Notes under the pieces: model-generated | What the model was told of the DNA's origin: nothing | The model's input: the letters and a program-made list of their open reading frames with translations, nothing else | Databases searched by the model: none | NCBI GenBank assembly: GCA_014773175.1 | Contig: VXCM01001448.1 | Span: forward strand, 38,388-102,387 | Source: Lucifuga dentata | Lineage: Eukaryota > Chordata > Actinopteri > Ophidiiformes > Bythitidae | Direction: 5' to 3' | DNA length: 64,000 nucleotides | In this document: in pieces, positions 9,658 to 23,570 of the stretch | Position numbering within the stretch: the stretch's first letter is position 1 | Layout of the letters: every line of letters begins with the position of its first letter | Translations under genes and position numbers: made by a program

Positions 9658-11849
9658 ACCGATTAACTCGACTATATGTGGAAAACAACCATCCATGTGT
9701 CTTTGGTACACTTTAGCATTTTGCCTGTCAAATAAAAATGTAATCTAACTCTAAGGTGGCATGACTTCCTGTTGTTTATTTCCAAAAAAAAAAAGCCAAG
9801 TTAAAAAAAAAAAAAAAAAAAATCTTGAGTATCTGGACAATGTGCTGCCAAAGAGAGAGAGAGAGAGACAAAACAATATTTGCTTTCCAGAAAGCTGTTT
9901 ATGCAAAGTCAATATTTCTTTTGTTCTGTTGCTTTTCACTCTAAATGCCTTCTGGAGAGAAAATTCTGCACGGCTTTTATTGCGACTGAAACAGAAAATA
10001 TAGTGTAGATTAGTTGGGTTTTAACCTGTGTTAAAAAAAACTGTGAATTTACCTCTGGATATTTTTTTTTATTGTGTCAGTGGATTCTTTTTTCACAGAG
10101 AAATGGTGTGGTGAAGAGCAGCAGGTGTTTATTAAGGATGTTTTAATACTTTTGGCACACTTAATTAAAGAAAGCAATGGCTTCTCTCATGGAGGCCAAA
10201 ACTGAGAGAAAATAATTGACAAGCTTAATAAGAAACATATTCTCAAAGTCAAACATGCATGTTTTCCATGTAGAGGAATAACTAAAAGGACACAACAGAC
10301 GTTCATTTTTCTCTGTAATATTATTTATTGTAGTCCCATTAATGCAGAAGCTAATGGTTGCTCATCTTCCTGATGTTTGAAACAATGACAAACCCCAAAT
10401 ATATTGAAAACCAACTATTAACAGCTAAAGTACTGGTTAAAGGTCGGTTGTTTTACGTTGGATGACACTAGCTAGCATCACTCAGCATGATTCATAATAA
10501 ACAGTTAGCCTGGAGCTCTGGTACAAATGATCCCCAGTGAACAGTCAGAGACTCAACACATTGAAGAAAACACACAAAATGAAGTGATGAGGTATGAGCA
10601 TCAGTCACAGCCTGAGACTCTGCCTGCTCTTAATGCTGTCTGAGCAGAATGTCTGACCTGTCAACACAAAAACACACTCACTGCAAACTCACCTGTTTTA
10701 TCTAAATCCTACTGTGCACTTTGATTAAGTACTTCAAAAGTACTAAGGCAGTGGGGCAGAAGCTGACCAGTGCAGTCAACACACACACAATACACACCGA
10801 TATTTTACATGTACATGGGCACTACCACAAAAGGATTACAACCAGATACAATTACTCATACTGTGTACACAGACACACTGACATACAGACGGAAATTAAA
10901 AAACTGCATCTAAATGTTATCCGATAAATAACAATGTCAAATGTTAAACTAAGAGAAAGGTGAAAAGCAGGTCAATATTAAGCCAAGGTCTTCTGAGTGT
11001 ATTATGTATACATGCAGAGATGCATGTGTTAGGGTGTTTATGGGAGTCCATGTAGGGGACCAACTCTTACACAACGCACCAGGAGTTACGTGAAAGCAAA
11101 TCTTAGGGAAGCTCATGAGGAGTCATAAGCTGAATTCCTTTTTTATTAAAACCAATATACCTCCTGGGTACGTTCACATCGCACAAGCAGTATGAGAATG
11201 AGTGTGTTTGTGTGTGTGTGTCCTGTCTGACTAAACCTTGCTGATAAAACATTGTCATTTCCTCACACACATGCTGTGCTTATTGAAACAGGGGGATGAG
11301 ATACACGTCTGGCTAGCTAGCAGTGACAAAACAGACGTTAACACAAACATACAGATGGTGAAATAATCACACATGCAGATAAGCAGACACACTAACGTCA
11401 ATGCTCCTTGCTTATTTCTCTCTCAAAAGTAATCTTTGCCAATATACACTGTTCGTTATATTATATAAAATTTTTTGGAAAGATGAGAAATTTAGGTATA
11501 ATCAGAAATTTATGGCAACAGGAGGAAAAGGAAGATGGGGTTTGATATAGAGGAGAAAAAAAGAAAATGAGACAAAGAGTAAAGCATATATATAAACACA
11601 TCCACTGACTGTAAACTGAACAGAGACAAAGAGAAAATGAGCTCGAGAATGACAAGAGGATATGGAGCCATGTGTATTAGGTAGAAAGACATTGTGGGGT
11701 GCATGATGATGTGATGTAGGTTGCCATGGTAATGATGCCATAGGGTGTAATGATTGCTATGACTCCTGCAACAAGGCATGGAGGGAGGTGCCCCGGTTCT
11801 TCCGGCTCGCTGGCCCGGATGCAGGACTGCAGATGGCCGTGTGTGTGCT

Positions 11850-11852
11850 GGT

Positions 11853-11896
<44 letters not shown>
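11850..11896. repeat. (GT)n microsatellite
   Basis: About 45 bases of GT repeat, within the intron between nav1 exons 4 and 5. Confidence 0.95.
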
Positions 11897-11898
<2 letters not shown>

Positions 11899-12064
11899 CT
11901 GCAGATGGCTGTGTTCTAGACCTGTCCTTCTCTACAGAATAAGACAAAGACCCGCACTCTAAGCATCCCTGTGCTTTGGTTGCTATGGTTACAATGATTT
12001 GCTTTCTCTGCATCTATCTAATATCCCAACACAACAGGCATATAAGCCACATTTTGGAGGTGTG

Positions 12065-12067
<3 letters not shown>

Positions 12068-12107
<40 letters not shown>

Positions 12108-12128
12108 NAAAAAAAAAAAAAAAAAAAA
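12068..12128. repeat. (CT)n tract, N gap, poly-A tract
   Basis: About 40 bases of CT repeat meet a 20-base A run across the single N at 12108. The join is unreliable. Confidence 0.9.
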
Positions 12129-12479
12129 TCAACTCATCACACAACTTTAAAACCTAGACGAGAGCAAAAAGTGCCCAAATGGCACAATGCGGCTGCAGAG
12201 CATATAACGTACTAAATATTGATCTCTGCAGAGGTGATAAATATTGTGTGTGTGTGTTGTATATGTGTGTTGTATATGTGTGTTGTGGTGTGTGGAATAC
12301 TTAAACAGGTTTTGTTCCTGATTCTATTCTCAGAAATAGTGTCCTGTTTCCTGTTTTGTGTGTGTGTGGTGGGGGGATCCTCTTGCACTGTATGACACAT
12401 TATTCAGCACCTCTGAATTAACAGTTTAATCAATACTACTGTAACTAACACAGCTAATCCATCCGTGTAAGACAGATCT

Positions 12480-12512
12480 GTGTGTGTGTGTGTGTGTGTG
12501 TGTCTGTGTGTG
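12480..12512. repeat. (GT)n microsatellite beside the nav1 exon 4 donor
   Basis: Read on the minus strand it is a CA repeat lying just downstream of a 5' splice site (in the duplicated copy at 12520). Confidence 0.9.
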
Positions 12513-12588
12513 AGAGAGACTTACCACAACGGCTGAGTTTCGGCGGGAGCCAATTGGGGTGGTGGGAAGGGAGTTGAGGGTGNCTTAC

Positions 12589-12727
12589 CACAACGGCTGA
12601 GTTTCGGCGGGAGCCAATTGGGGTGGTGGGAAGGGAGTTGAGGGTGGGGCTCGTGTTAAACTCTTCTGAGCTGAGATTGTCCGAGCCGTCGCTCAAACCG
12701 CTGCTGATGGAGCTGCTCTCGTCCCAG
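12589..12727 (-). CDS. nav1: nav1 exon 4 (residues 424-469); shared by long and short isoforms
   Basis: Acceptor ctttatag precedes 12727 and donor gtaag follows 12589. The 139-bp exon encodes WDESSSISSGLSDGSDNLSS, EEFNTSPTLNSLPTTPIGSR and RNSAVV, very close to mammalian NAV1. It receives a phase-2 split codon both from the exon at 40209 and from the candidate alternative first exon at 26901. A second copy of its 3' end plus donor (12520-12582) follows across a single N at 12583 and is an assembly artefact. A CA repeat (minus-strand reading) starts about 10 nt after the donor. Confidence 0.93.
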
Positions 12728-12959
12728 CTATAAAGGAGAATAACAAGAAGAAAATCTGTCAGATAATATTCATCATGTTAAGGAAAGTGTCTTGTAGTTA
12801 AGACCAAGACTCAATGTCCCATCCATTAAAACAAAGGCTGACTGCTGTCATAAGTATCATGAGCCTGAAAGGTAGCTTATTCTTGCTAAATACCTAAAAT
12901 ATAGCAATTGGGTTAAACTCAGTGAGATGGGACAGGGGTGCTCCTATTTTTGGTAAACG

Positions 12960-13110
12960 TATGTGGCTCAGTGGTTAGAAAGGCTGTCCTTCAACTGAAC
13001 TGAGCTCAAGCTCCCATGCCAGCAAGCAACCATCTAACTGATCCTGTGTCTTTGATCAGGACAGCAACTCCACATCAGAGGACATAACCGACTCCGTTTC
13101 CCTACAAAAA
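12960..13110 (+). repeat. Probable degraded tRNA-derived SINE
   Basis: tggctcagtggttagaa resembles a tRNA A box and gagctcaagctccc a decayed B box about 35 bases on. A further segment (gtgtctttgatcaggac) resembles the 'gtgtccttgggcaagacac' core of teleost SINEs. It is diverged and the ends are uncertain. Confidence 0.45.
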
Positions 13111-15734
13111 TTATCAACTATCACATACCATCTTGCATGCTTTCATATCCAAAAATATCTTACAACACCTGCAGCTGAAATAGTAATAATACTGTATAAT
13201 AAATAGTAATAAATAATATGAATTATCAAAGCTCCTCAGCAGTCAGTTCACTTGGCTCCTTGTCTTCCAGTTTGTCTTTTGATTAAACATTTATAGAGTG
13301 AGACCTCATTTAGAATGCCGTCTGCTCTATATAACAAACCTCAACACTGCATGCAGATAAACACTTGGGGAACTGAAATTTGGAGCTCTCTCCCTCCATA
13401 TTAGCCCACACAGTTTCATACAAAAATAGCACTGAAGAACGTACACTCCTGCATGCACCCACGCTAGCATGCAGGATTCACTTTATGCCAGGAGTATGGT
13501 ACTTCTGTACTGCTGCTCCATCCCCAAGAGCAACTGTTCTGAGAATCCTGCAGTGTCTGATATATGTACATGATGGTGATTTTCCTAAAGTGGCATTACA
13601 CCTCCTACTCAATGTAAAGTTCCACAGTTTGATAATTATAAACTGTTCTATATCAGCAATCTGTATGTATTCCTGGAGACAAAGTATTGTCATGAACTGT
13701 TTGGATATACCCACATTCCCTCAACCTCATATCTACTTCTACTTCAGTTAACAATATCCTACATTTTATGGAATATCTTTCAACATTCAGAGACCTTGGC
13801 TGAACTTCTACCATTTAGCTATGGATGAGTTTTTCCTGTGGAGAAAATGCGAGAGTCATGCCCTTCATTAAAGGCAACATGTCTAATGGCTGCATTGCAT
13901 AATGGTCTATTGATGCTACTGTCGGTGAAGAAATTGGTATCTTTGCCTCTTGTGTAATGGATTTCTGTCAATATGATTATTAGTTAGCAGAGCAAAGACA
14001 ACTAGAAGGAAGCTCTTTTGTTTTTATGTAACATCATTTCTCTGTGGATAGTTGTAAATACTTCTGCTGTTAGCCTCATTGATGCTGTGTTGCAAATTGA
14101 TTGACATCACAGTGTCTATCTTTGCTTGGTATAATGGGGAAAAAGAACAAAATACATCATCAAACAACAAAATGAACAGAAAATTTAACTTAAAAAAATA
14201 AAGTTCAGTTGTTTCAGCTTTAATTTTTAGTTTATCAAAGCCAGGGATTCTTGATTGACATTTAACTAGATACTGTCTGAGGCTTAAGAAATAGCTAGTA
14301 CTATAACTAATACAACCTGTCTACGTGTATAAACCTCAAAAAAATAATTGGAACAAATCTGTCATGTGGATCCACATGATGATTTCACTAACTTGTAGGA
14401 ATGAGGTGGGAGGTAGAGTCAGTCAAAACAGGGGCTCATGTGAGAGGTGTGTATGGGTATGTGTGTGATTTGTGTGTGTGTGTCGGTGTGTAAACATGCA
14501 CATGAATACAGAAAGTAGGCCAGGTTTAGGAAGTTGGGGGTGGGGGGTGGNTCATAGAATACTGTAAGGCAACTGAAGAGGGTGGGGTTTGCCTAACGAG
14601 GTCATGTATAATGTGGAAAGGGGGAGGATGGAGGGAGTGTCGAGTGTGGTGCTGGGTCTTCCAGATGGGTGCCTGTTGGTCCACACTGTACCCTGAGGGA
14701 CTTGACAGTGGGGGTAAAGGGGGAAGCAGTGAACTGAAAGTCCCTGTTAGCCGGTGTATGTCTTAGGCACAAAAACTGGACAGGATTTTATGTCTGAAGT
14801 ATCTATTAATCTGTCTTGTCTGTATGCCAGACTAAGATTAAAGGCAAATTTAAACTAGTGGCAGATATACTCAGAGGGCTGTTTTATACTTGTCTAAAAA
14901 ATAAAGCCACATTTTGAGATTGCACTGAAAACATGTGGCATTATCTCATCAAAATGGCATAGTATTTCACTTTTTTCCAGAGTTTTAAGAGTCAATTATA
15001 GATTTAACAAGTTGTGAATAAGGATGTTGTTGTTGTTTCTATAAAACTGAGTATTTGATTCCCACTTTGATAGCAGATTCTTATTCAGCCTCTACTATGA
15101 AAATACATCCTATAAATGAGCTAACAACCTTCAAACATACAGAATGAATCTACATGGACTCAATATGAATGCACATGCATGTCATTCATTCCTCTGTGAA
15201 CAACTTCACTGGAAGATAAATCTTCTTTTGGAACACATTGCGGTTTACCATCAGCAATACCTTTTTTTTCATATCCTGTTACTCAACTCAAAGCTTTGTG
15301 TGTGATTCTGTGAATGAAAATGCCCTCTCTGATGAATAATTCAAATATGATAAGAAATGGAACAACACAGTCTGTGCTGGGTTTGGTGTCATTTGGCTGT
15401 CAGATGTGAAAATGGGAGAACAAAGAACAGAGTTGGGGTCAGAGTTCAGATAACCGCAGCTGAACATGGATGAGCAAGTGAGTGAGATGTGAAACTGAAA
15501 ATTTTATCTGCTTTAATATTTTTGAGTCAATACTGCATGCCGATAGTTAACAGCAACAGCATTTTTTCTTGTCCATTTAGGAATTTGATGATTCCGAGTC
15601 AAAAACTGATCCATGAGTGTCAGAAGATCCACTGTCTGCCAGCTTTTCTTTGCATTTTAGTCCCCATCAACTCTACTGAGTGATAAAAAGAAGTCTAAAA
15701 AAGGAAGAGCACATGCAGCTACTCATGAGAAGTA

Positions 15735-16085
15735 TCAGGCCGGAAGGTGAGAACCCAGAAGCAGAGACCGACTCACGGGTAAGATGACAAGAAACTAACT
15801 GTTTATTCTGTGCAAGGAGGTATATCCACAGGCAGCAGCGAAGTCCAAAAAAAACAGGCGAAGATAATACACAAGAAGCAGGTAAACCAGCTAACAAAAA
15901 CCAAGGCGGGATAGGCAAGGTCAGAGTCCGTAAACAGGCAGAACAAGTCCGGTACACAAACTAACAGATCAGAGAAACACGATAACAGCGCGACTGACAG
16001 TGACAAGCACAGTACAATCTGGCAAACACTAACTGCAGAATCAGGATTTAAATAGTGCGGGGAAGAACAGGGGAAGGAAGGCGCC
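15735..16085. repeat. Dispersed teleost repeat, class not assigned
   Basis: The passage with cagaagcagagaccgactca, ggcaaggtcagagtccg, aacaggcagaacaagtccgg and ending aatcaggatttaaatagtgc has the style of a very common fish interspersed repeat. It has no credible open frame of its own. Recognition is from general resemblance only. Confidence 0.42.
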
Positions 16086-19000
16086 GAAGCTGAAGGCAGA
16101 GAACGGGTGCCCCTAGAGTACGGGAGGAGAGAGTGCAGAAGTGGATGGAGTAGTGACAAGAAGAGGATGAAGTGGCATGTGGAGAGTGAAAAAGACAAAG
16201 ACGCACACGAAAAAGAGAACTTGAGTGAAGAGTAGTGTAGTTGATGACATCTAGAGTGCCTCCTCAACTTCTCAGGACATAATGCTTTTTTTTTTTTTTT
16301 TANTTTTTTAACAAGATCATTTCTCACTCTCAACCTCCACCAGCATCCATCCTCTTCCTCGAGCCCCACCATCCTCCTCTTCTTCCTTTGACAGCAGCTG
16401 CCGACATCTCTCTTAGCTCCTTCTCATCTTTTTCTCTTCAGCAGCAGCTGCAGATACTGTGGGATAATATTAGCTCCCAATTCATCTGAATCACCCTTTC
16501 TCAGATGAGCTCATGTCTCACACCAAGCTCCCTCTCAGGCGATTCACTTCGCTGTCACATTTACATTCATTTTAACAGGCACAACATGTATATTCCCCTC
16601 AAAGCTAACTAACACCACCAGCTATCCTACCAATAATATGCGAGAATAATTAATGAAATTCCATTAAAATATGATAGGCTGTGGAGCCTTTCCATGAACA
16701 TAGCTGTTTGTCCTGCTTAAGGATACTTAATTTCATTGGTTTTATATGACTATCAGCCAATAATATTAAACCTGGATACCAAGGTGAAGAATATGACTGC
16801 AGGGAATGGCTGCAAACACTGAAAAATTGTCTCCTAGAACTGTAATTCCATAAGCAAAATGAATATCAATAGAGATTTGATTTAGGCTGCAATAAATGTC
16901 AATTAACAGAAGTGTCTGATTAAACTAATCCTTCATCTTCACCTGACCCAGTGCAAAATGCAATGTCCTACTGAGCAGGGAATATGCCACGTGCTCATAA
17001 TGTATCCTGACATCCAGAGACACCTGAAGACGAGTGATTTCCTGCTGTCCGTTCATGACATTATAACTGCATCTCTCGAAAAAAAAAAAAAAAAAAAAAA
17101 AAAAGCACTGGGTAAGAACTGATTTAGATTTCATCACTGTGCAGAAAGTGGGAGATTGTTGCAAGGACACTGCAAATAAAACTACATTTATGGAGTTCAC
17201 TACACACAAGCCTCTCCTTTCAAAGGTACATGATTTCTTTGTTCCTCTAGTCTGCAGAGGACAGGCACACCCACACACACCGAGCTCACAGACGAACAGC
17301 AGAGTAGCTGAATAGCTTCTGCTCAGCTAAATAGTCAGCTCTTGTTAATAGGCCTGTGTGTTCTGCCACTATTCAGACTATGGAGCTAATTGCTCTGATC
17401 TCAGTGAATGCTCTTTTCTGCTGTTCATTATGAGACTCCTCTCCTCCTCTCCCCTTCAAGGTTGAGGGATGGGAGAGAGAGAAAGTGAGAGAAATACATT
17501 AGACTCAGACAGAGAAAGCCACTGCAGAGAAAAAAGCTGGTTTGCCTGTGGGCTGTGGGAGCAGTGCTTGCTGCTAGACAGCAGACTTGTTGGATGATAA
17601 GCAATTCCATCTAAAGTAACATTAATCAAAAGTGGATGATGGCCTTTTGGATGAGCTTCATGCTGAAAATTTCCTGCATTTTCCCTGCATCTTTGGTTAC
17701 GTTACAGGCATTCACTGCGTTGTCATATGATGAATATGGAGACAGACTTACTGACTCACACTTAAAGGATTACCAAAAAACAATAAACTAATTATCTGAT
17801 CAATAGACCATGCAAAGTAATGTTAATGCACTTATGCAAAGAGGTAATATACCGTACCAGTACACAACAGATCAATAGAAAGGAAAACAAATGTGATCAC
17901 CAATCTTGTTATCTAAATTGCCTTTACTTTGGAAAAAAGGCAGAATATTATTTTTCTGGTCCTGTAACAGAAAACAATTGTGAATGTGTAGTAATGTCAC
18001 TTTCATTATATAAGAGCAATATATGCATCAAGTGCTACCGTGTGCAAATGCTCCTGTGACTGGAGGGGTACAGCACTTTGCACCTATATGGGGTTAAATG
18101 TGCTATCCAGAGTGATACTTGGACAGTCTCACCCACTTGTGTAAATGCATTGGAAAGTGTTTCTGCAGTCTCACAGTGGACAGGAACTTTCCATTCCTAT
18201 TAAAATCCACAGTGTCACATGGCGGAACCCAAAATAGCTAAATCAGACTGTTCCTGGTTGTAGTGATGCTTTTTCATGCAAATGGAAAGTAGGGCATTTG
18301 CCAGAGTGGCACTGGGCAGCAAGCTGAGATACCAGAGGGGGCATTCATGAAAAGGCTGCTGAACTCATTAAAGTCTGTGGGGAATCCTGGAAATATGAGG
18401 CTTCATCGGCTACAAAAGATGCCAGTTATAGAGAGATTCAGTATCAGTTTTACGTGTCTGCACATATATTTACAGATACATTTCAGATCAGGTGTAAAAG
18501 GAAGTAATCACAAGGAGACTTGGGTCTCAGAAGTCAAGGGTGAGGGGCAGTGAGACACACCAGTCGACAGACAATATACCAAGCAGGGATTATCTGAGAT
18601 TTCTCTGTAAATTCTGTGTAAAAATGATATTTATTATGTTTGACACATAAAACCTTCAGGAAAGATAAAGTAAGAGGTTCAACATTACAAGAAAAGGAGA
18701 GATTAAACAGCAAAATTCATGACTGTCTGTATGATTCAACATTCTGTATAGGTTTCAGTCTGGACATTGAGACTCCAAATACACACTTGCACTCATATAA
18801 TTAAACGCCTCATGGCTGAGTCATCCCAGTCTATGAAATAGTTATTAATTTTGGCAAACAGGTCCATTTTTAAAGGGATGACCTTTTTATCACCTAATTA
18901 GTCAACTTCCCGCAATAGCACTGATGTGAACACACATCCACACAAGCACACACACATAAAATTAATCATTTGCTGTGGAGAGCAGCATGACCAGCCACAC

Positions 19001-22000
19001 CCATCAACAGCGTTTCCTCTCTCCAACACAACCATGGCAGATGTGTCTGTTCCAGGCTGCGCTGACCATCACGGACACAGGCTTGAAAATGTATTTATGC
19101 TTGAGAAATATAATAATAAAAGCTAAATCATTCCATCAATGTAAATGAGCTCACACACATTCTTAATATAACCTGGAATTTTACCTGAAAAGACTGAAAG
19201 AGAGACAGAAAGAGAGGGCAAATGTGGTTGGGGTACACAGATGGCTAACAATATGTGTCCCTGGATCACTTCAGCAGCTTATCTCTGGGAACACACACAC
19301 ACACACACGGCTATGAACTACCTATAACAACAGATTTTCCCGAGACAGTCAACATTATTTATACCTTCATTTATCCAGTCAAATGATGAGAAATAGGAGT
19401 CTCGTGTGCAAAGTTAATTCAAAGTCTACTTTTAAAAGGACCACAACCTGGCCAGATGAGCATATAAGATTAGAAAAATGCTGTAGTTCACATCTTTTTA
19501 TTTTTTTAAGACCATGTTCTTCTGTATAGAATTATCCATCACAAACGCACCATATCAGGCATGAAGCAGTACAATCTCCAGGCACTATATGCTATATCTT
19601 GAAAGTCTCAAACTCTGACATACATGGCTATTACAGATAAAACATAGCTGGAATGTCTAGCTAATGCAGACATAGCGATGCGTATAATGGTAAACATTAA
19701 AATACATATGGCTGTACTTTAGACATCAGCAGAAAGATTATAAATCTCATTTCTGCTGCATGTTTAGGTAAGAAATCAGACATCCGTTACTCATGTTATG
19801 CTCTTATCAAAGAACCACCACATGTGTGCAGTTCAGTCTTACTGTGAAATGACTCTACAACTTTTTAATGAAGCTGTGTTATTATACGAGTGCTGAGGGA
19901 GCTCGCAGAGTGTTAGCAACAAATCTGCTATTAAAATGGCTTTTAATTAGCTACACAAGACCATTTCTCTCCTATGCCATATTGTTTAACACTTGCAGTA
20001 AATCATTGACAAGGCCCCAATTAAAGACCAGATTATGGAGACAGTCTTTGACACACACTACACAGAGAAATTAATTTCCTTTGCTTAATTTCTGTGTTAT
20101 TTGTCATTTACTCCCCATCCTGTTTCCATGATGTGAAATGGAACAATGCGTGATAGCCATTTGGGCAATCTTTTGTACACACAAACTGTACACACTTAAA
20201 CCAGGAGCACCACACACACACACAGCAGCAGCATTTGGGCATTACAGGGGATTACAGAACAGGCTGGAGTTAATGAGCTCATAATTACTGCTAATTCCAT
20301 CTGCCACCAGGATCAGAGCAGGCCAGGGGCCTCAGCTAGATGTGCTGTGTGTGTGTGTGTGTCTGTGTGTATAAATGTGCAAGTGTGTGTGTGTGAGGGA
20401 AATTGGAGGTCACATCCCTAAATGGCCATCACAGAGGCAAAACCCTGTTGTGCGTTTGACAGGCACAACCCTGACAGCAATGGCCTGGGGGTTTAGGACA
20501 CAATATCTCTCTCTCTGGGGGTTTAGGTCTCTCTCTCACTCTCTCTCTCACACACACTCTGTGTCTCACTCTCTCTCACACACACACACACCGGATGCAT
20601 GCTCACTAAAGTGACATTGTCCCCTGGAGTAAAGCTTGAATTAACTGTCAGAAATGTGTGATGTTTGTAGCTGGTAAGAATGGCAGCCAGCTGATTCTGT
20701 GTGTGTGTGTGTGTGTGTATGTGTGTGTGCGTGCACGCACCACTGCATACATGTGGAAATGAAGAGAGGTACCATTCCACAATTTTCCACCTAATAATGG
20801 GGACACATTCTGCACATGCTTGGGGCTTTCTGGATGGAAAGTTAAAGCATGAAAAGGAAATCAGACACATCACGACTGCTGCTCTATTCTTTTACTCCGA
20901 ATGTGGAGACAGAGAGGTAGAAAGACAGATTGAGAGATAAAGATAACTAGATTGATCGAGAAAACAATTCAGCTAAAGCAGAGGATAAGCTGACTAACCA
21001 AACTCTCCTCAGACTTTATCTCCAAATCTCCTTCTCCTCCTGACTTCCCTGAGAAGTGGACGATGAGGCTTGCACAGAGTTCAACACAGCTAAGAGTCAC
21101 TTTGACTCTGAACTGCTACAGCTCTGTGAAATTAGGACAGTTGAAAGAATCCAAGCTTCATATACTGTAAGTAACTTTGAGAGGAGAAATACTGCTCAAC
21201 CCAAAAATTGTGGGCCTGTTCAGTACATCCATACTAGCTAGAATAGGTCAGCTTGATCTTCTCATACTGTATCCCTAAAAGGAAAGAAGTAGGAGCTGGA
21301 CAGATAGTTTCTGGAGAGAAACCAGACACCAGACTCTTCTCCTTCTTCTATATCCATCTTCGTCATTGTCTTTGTCCTCTTCTATGTCATTGCAAACAGG
21401 ATTAAAGGTTAATGGTTACTGGCCTCCAAACAAAGCTTATCCAGGGCAGCAACACTACAATCAATGTTTTAAGCCTTATGAGTATTATGGCTTGAAGTGG
21501 ATTGAAGAAAATTTGTTAAACAAAATTTTTACTAAGTGCTCCTTTCATAGAAAGCCTGACAAATTGGGTCAAAGAATATTAGATTTCAGAAAAGAACAGT
21601 AAAATGTCGGAGTGTGTTGGGTACTGAACACCAGAGCTCTAATATGACCCAATAACCCCTGACCCCCACAGTGTCGTGCCTCTCTTCTAGAGTTCTTCTC
21701 TTCTCTGCGACAGAGCAGGAAGCAGAAGAAGGACAGCGCTCCTGGGACAAGGTGGAGCAGCCGTTTAAATCACCTTCCTAAGTGGTTCAGTCTGGGGTTT
21801 AGTGTGGAGCGCTTCCCAGCCCCAACTCAACAGCTAAGGCCCAGGGAGGAGCTCACAAGGGGAACCCCGGCGTGCAGAGGCCCAAGACAGGGGTTGGATC
21901 CTGGGGTAGAATTTCCTCTGGCTTCCCTCCAGACATGTCAGCTGACTTAACGGCTGTGTGAATTAACGGTGCGCAGGGGATGTTTTGGTTTAAAAGAGGT

Positions 22001-23521
22001 GGACAAACGAGCGAACGGGAGTGAAGGAAAGGAGGAAGAGAAAAAGAGGGAGGAACCACTTTTTAAAACGAAGCACGCTTCTCCCAGGTTGCTGCTAACT
22101 TGAAGCAGCTGTGCAAAAGACTGTGCCGCAGAAGTGCACGACACACACACACACATTTCCATTGACAGCTGCCTTTTGATCAGCAAAATACAGTTTAGTG
22201 AAGTGTGGAGCTGATACTGATATATCCCATTAGAACACACAAACACATAAAACTAACAGTTACACCAAAAAAACACAGAGAGAAATATGATTCCTCCATC
22301 TATTTGGTCTTAGGAATACATGTACAGTTACAGGAATAATTATGGGATGTTGACTGACCAACCGTAGTATAGATCAGATGGTACTTGATGAGAATACGCT
22401 CAATAGAGGACTACACCCCATCACACAGACACACACACATACACAGAGAAGATGGAATATCCGTGATATCAACATGTGTGTGAGGGGTGGTCCATGGGAA
22501 AAATGGTTATGGCTCAAGATAGATATCAGATGCCACAGTCGGAGCAACTGGTACAGACCTACAAATGAAATCCACCTCTGTGGTCTCCTCCCAGTTTTCT
22601 GACAAGCTAACAGGCAAATTCCACCAGACTAAATTATGTGTTAATCCTTCAGATTAGTAAAAGAAAAACAGCTAAATCGGTTTCTGCTGTGCCGCAGGAT
22701 GTCAGACATGCAGATTGATGTGGATCAGAGGATTTGAAGACTGGCGGTGCCAAAGAGGCCAAGCAGCATCTTTAAAGTCCGGTTTGGAGAAGGAAGCAAT
22801 GAAATGTTGAGAAATAAAGGGAAGAAAAATACAAGGCCAAACCATCTAACCAAAATTGGGAATCAAATGAAGCTACATTAAATTAAATCAAGCTACACAA
22901 AGAGACTCCAGATCTGAGTAGAACATACCTGCCAAAGGTTGTCTAAACACCACCTGAATGAAAAAGAATGAAAGGCCCATTGACTGGAGCAGAGATACTC
23001 TTTCATATTTTCTGGCTGAGATAAAGCAGACACACACATTAAACACACACATTGCTCCCATGCGGTGGAAGGCACAGACAGGCCGCTATACACATACACA
23101 AGCACATGTGGCACAGGGAGCGACAGGCTTAGAGACGCACCCCGCTGGAGCACGCACCCATCACCTGCTGTCACTCATAGTACGCTGTGGTCATGCCGCT
23201 TAAAGCCAAGATAGTGAGTTTAGGAGACATTCCCTGCCCTCAGGCTGCACAAAACATACACACTTCACATTCCACACAGAGTATTCTGGGGTCCCACTCC
23301 CTAATCCTCCAACATATGCAGACACATACACACATACCAACACACGAGTGCACACACACAAGTAAAATGATGTATCCAGTGAGATCCAACGTAACCCATA
23401 TCTATAAGTTAAATCCTCCAACACAAACTGAAGGAAAAGTCTCTCTTTCTCTGGGAAAATTGGAAGGTTCTTGAATAAAAGGATTTACTGTTAAAAAAAT
23501 GGCACAGTGGTCCTTCATATT

Positions 23522-23525
<4 letters not shown>

Positions 23526-23567
<42 letters not shown>
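23526..23567. repeat. (CT)n microsatellite
   Basis: About 42 bases of CT repeat in the large nav1 intron. Confidence 0.95.

Positions 23568-23570
<3 letters not shown>

Larger units (their letters stand above)
9658..12479. other. Rest of nav1 intron between exons 4 and 5
   Basis: Holds an A-rich run at about 9784-9820, the GT tract at 11850 and the CT/poly-A gap at 12108. No further element recognised. Confidence 0.55.

Noticed and set aside
11510..12013. Minus-strand frame with THTHTH run and HPGQRAGRTGAPPS
   Set aside because: Most of it translates a CA repeat. The GC-rich part has no donor nearby and no match to nav1, and phases of the flanking exons already join without it.
12520..12646. 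Genuine tandem duplication of an exon end
   Set aside because: The copies are identical, abut a single N and follow the same pattern as six other gaps, so an assembly artefact is far more likely.
15803..16372. Minus-strand 189-codon frame
   Set aside because: It crosses a dispersed repeat and an N gap; composition is low-complexity Ser/Leu/Cys without family signature.
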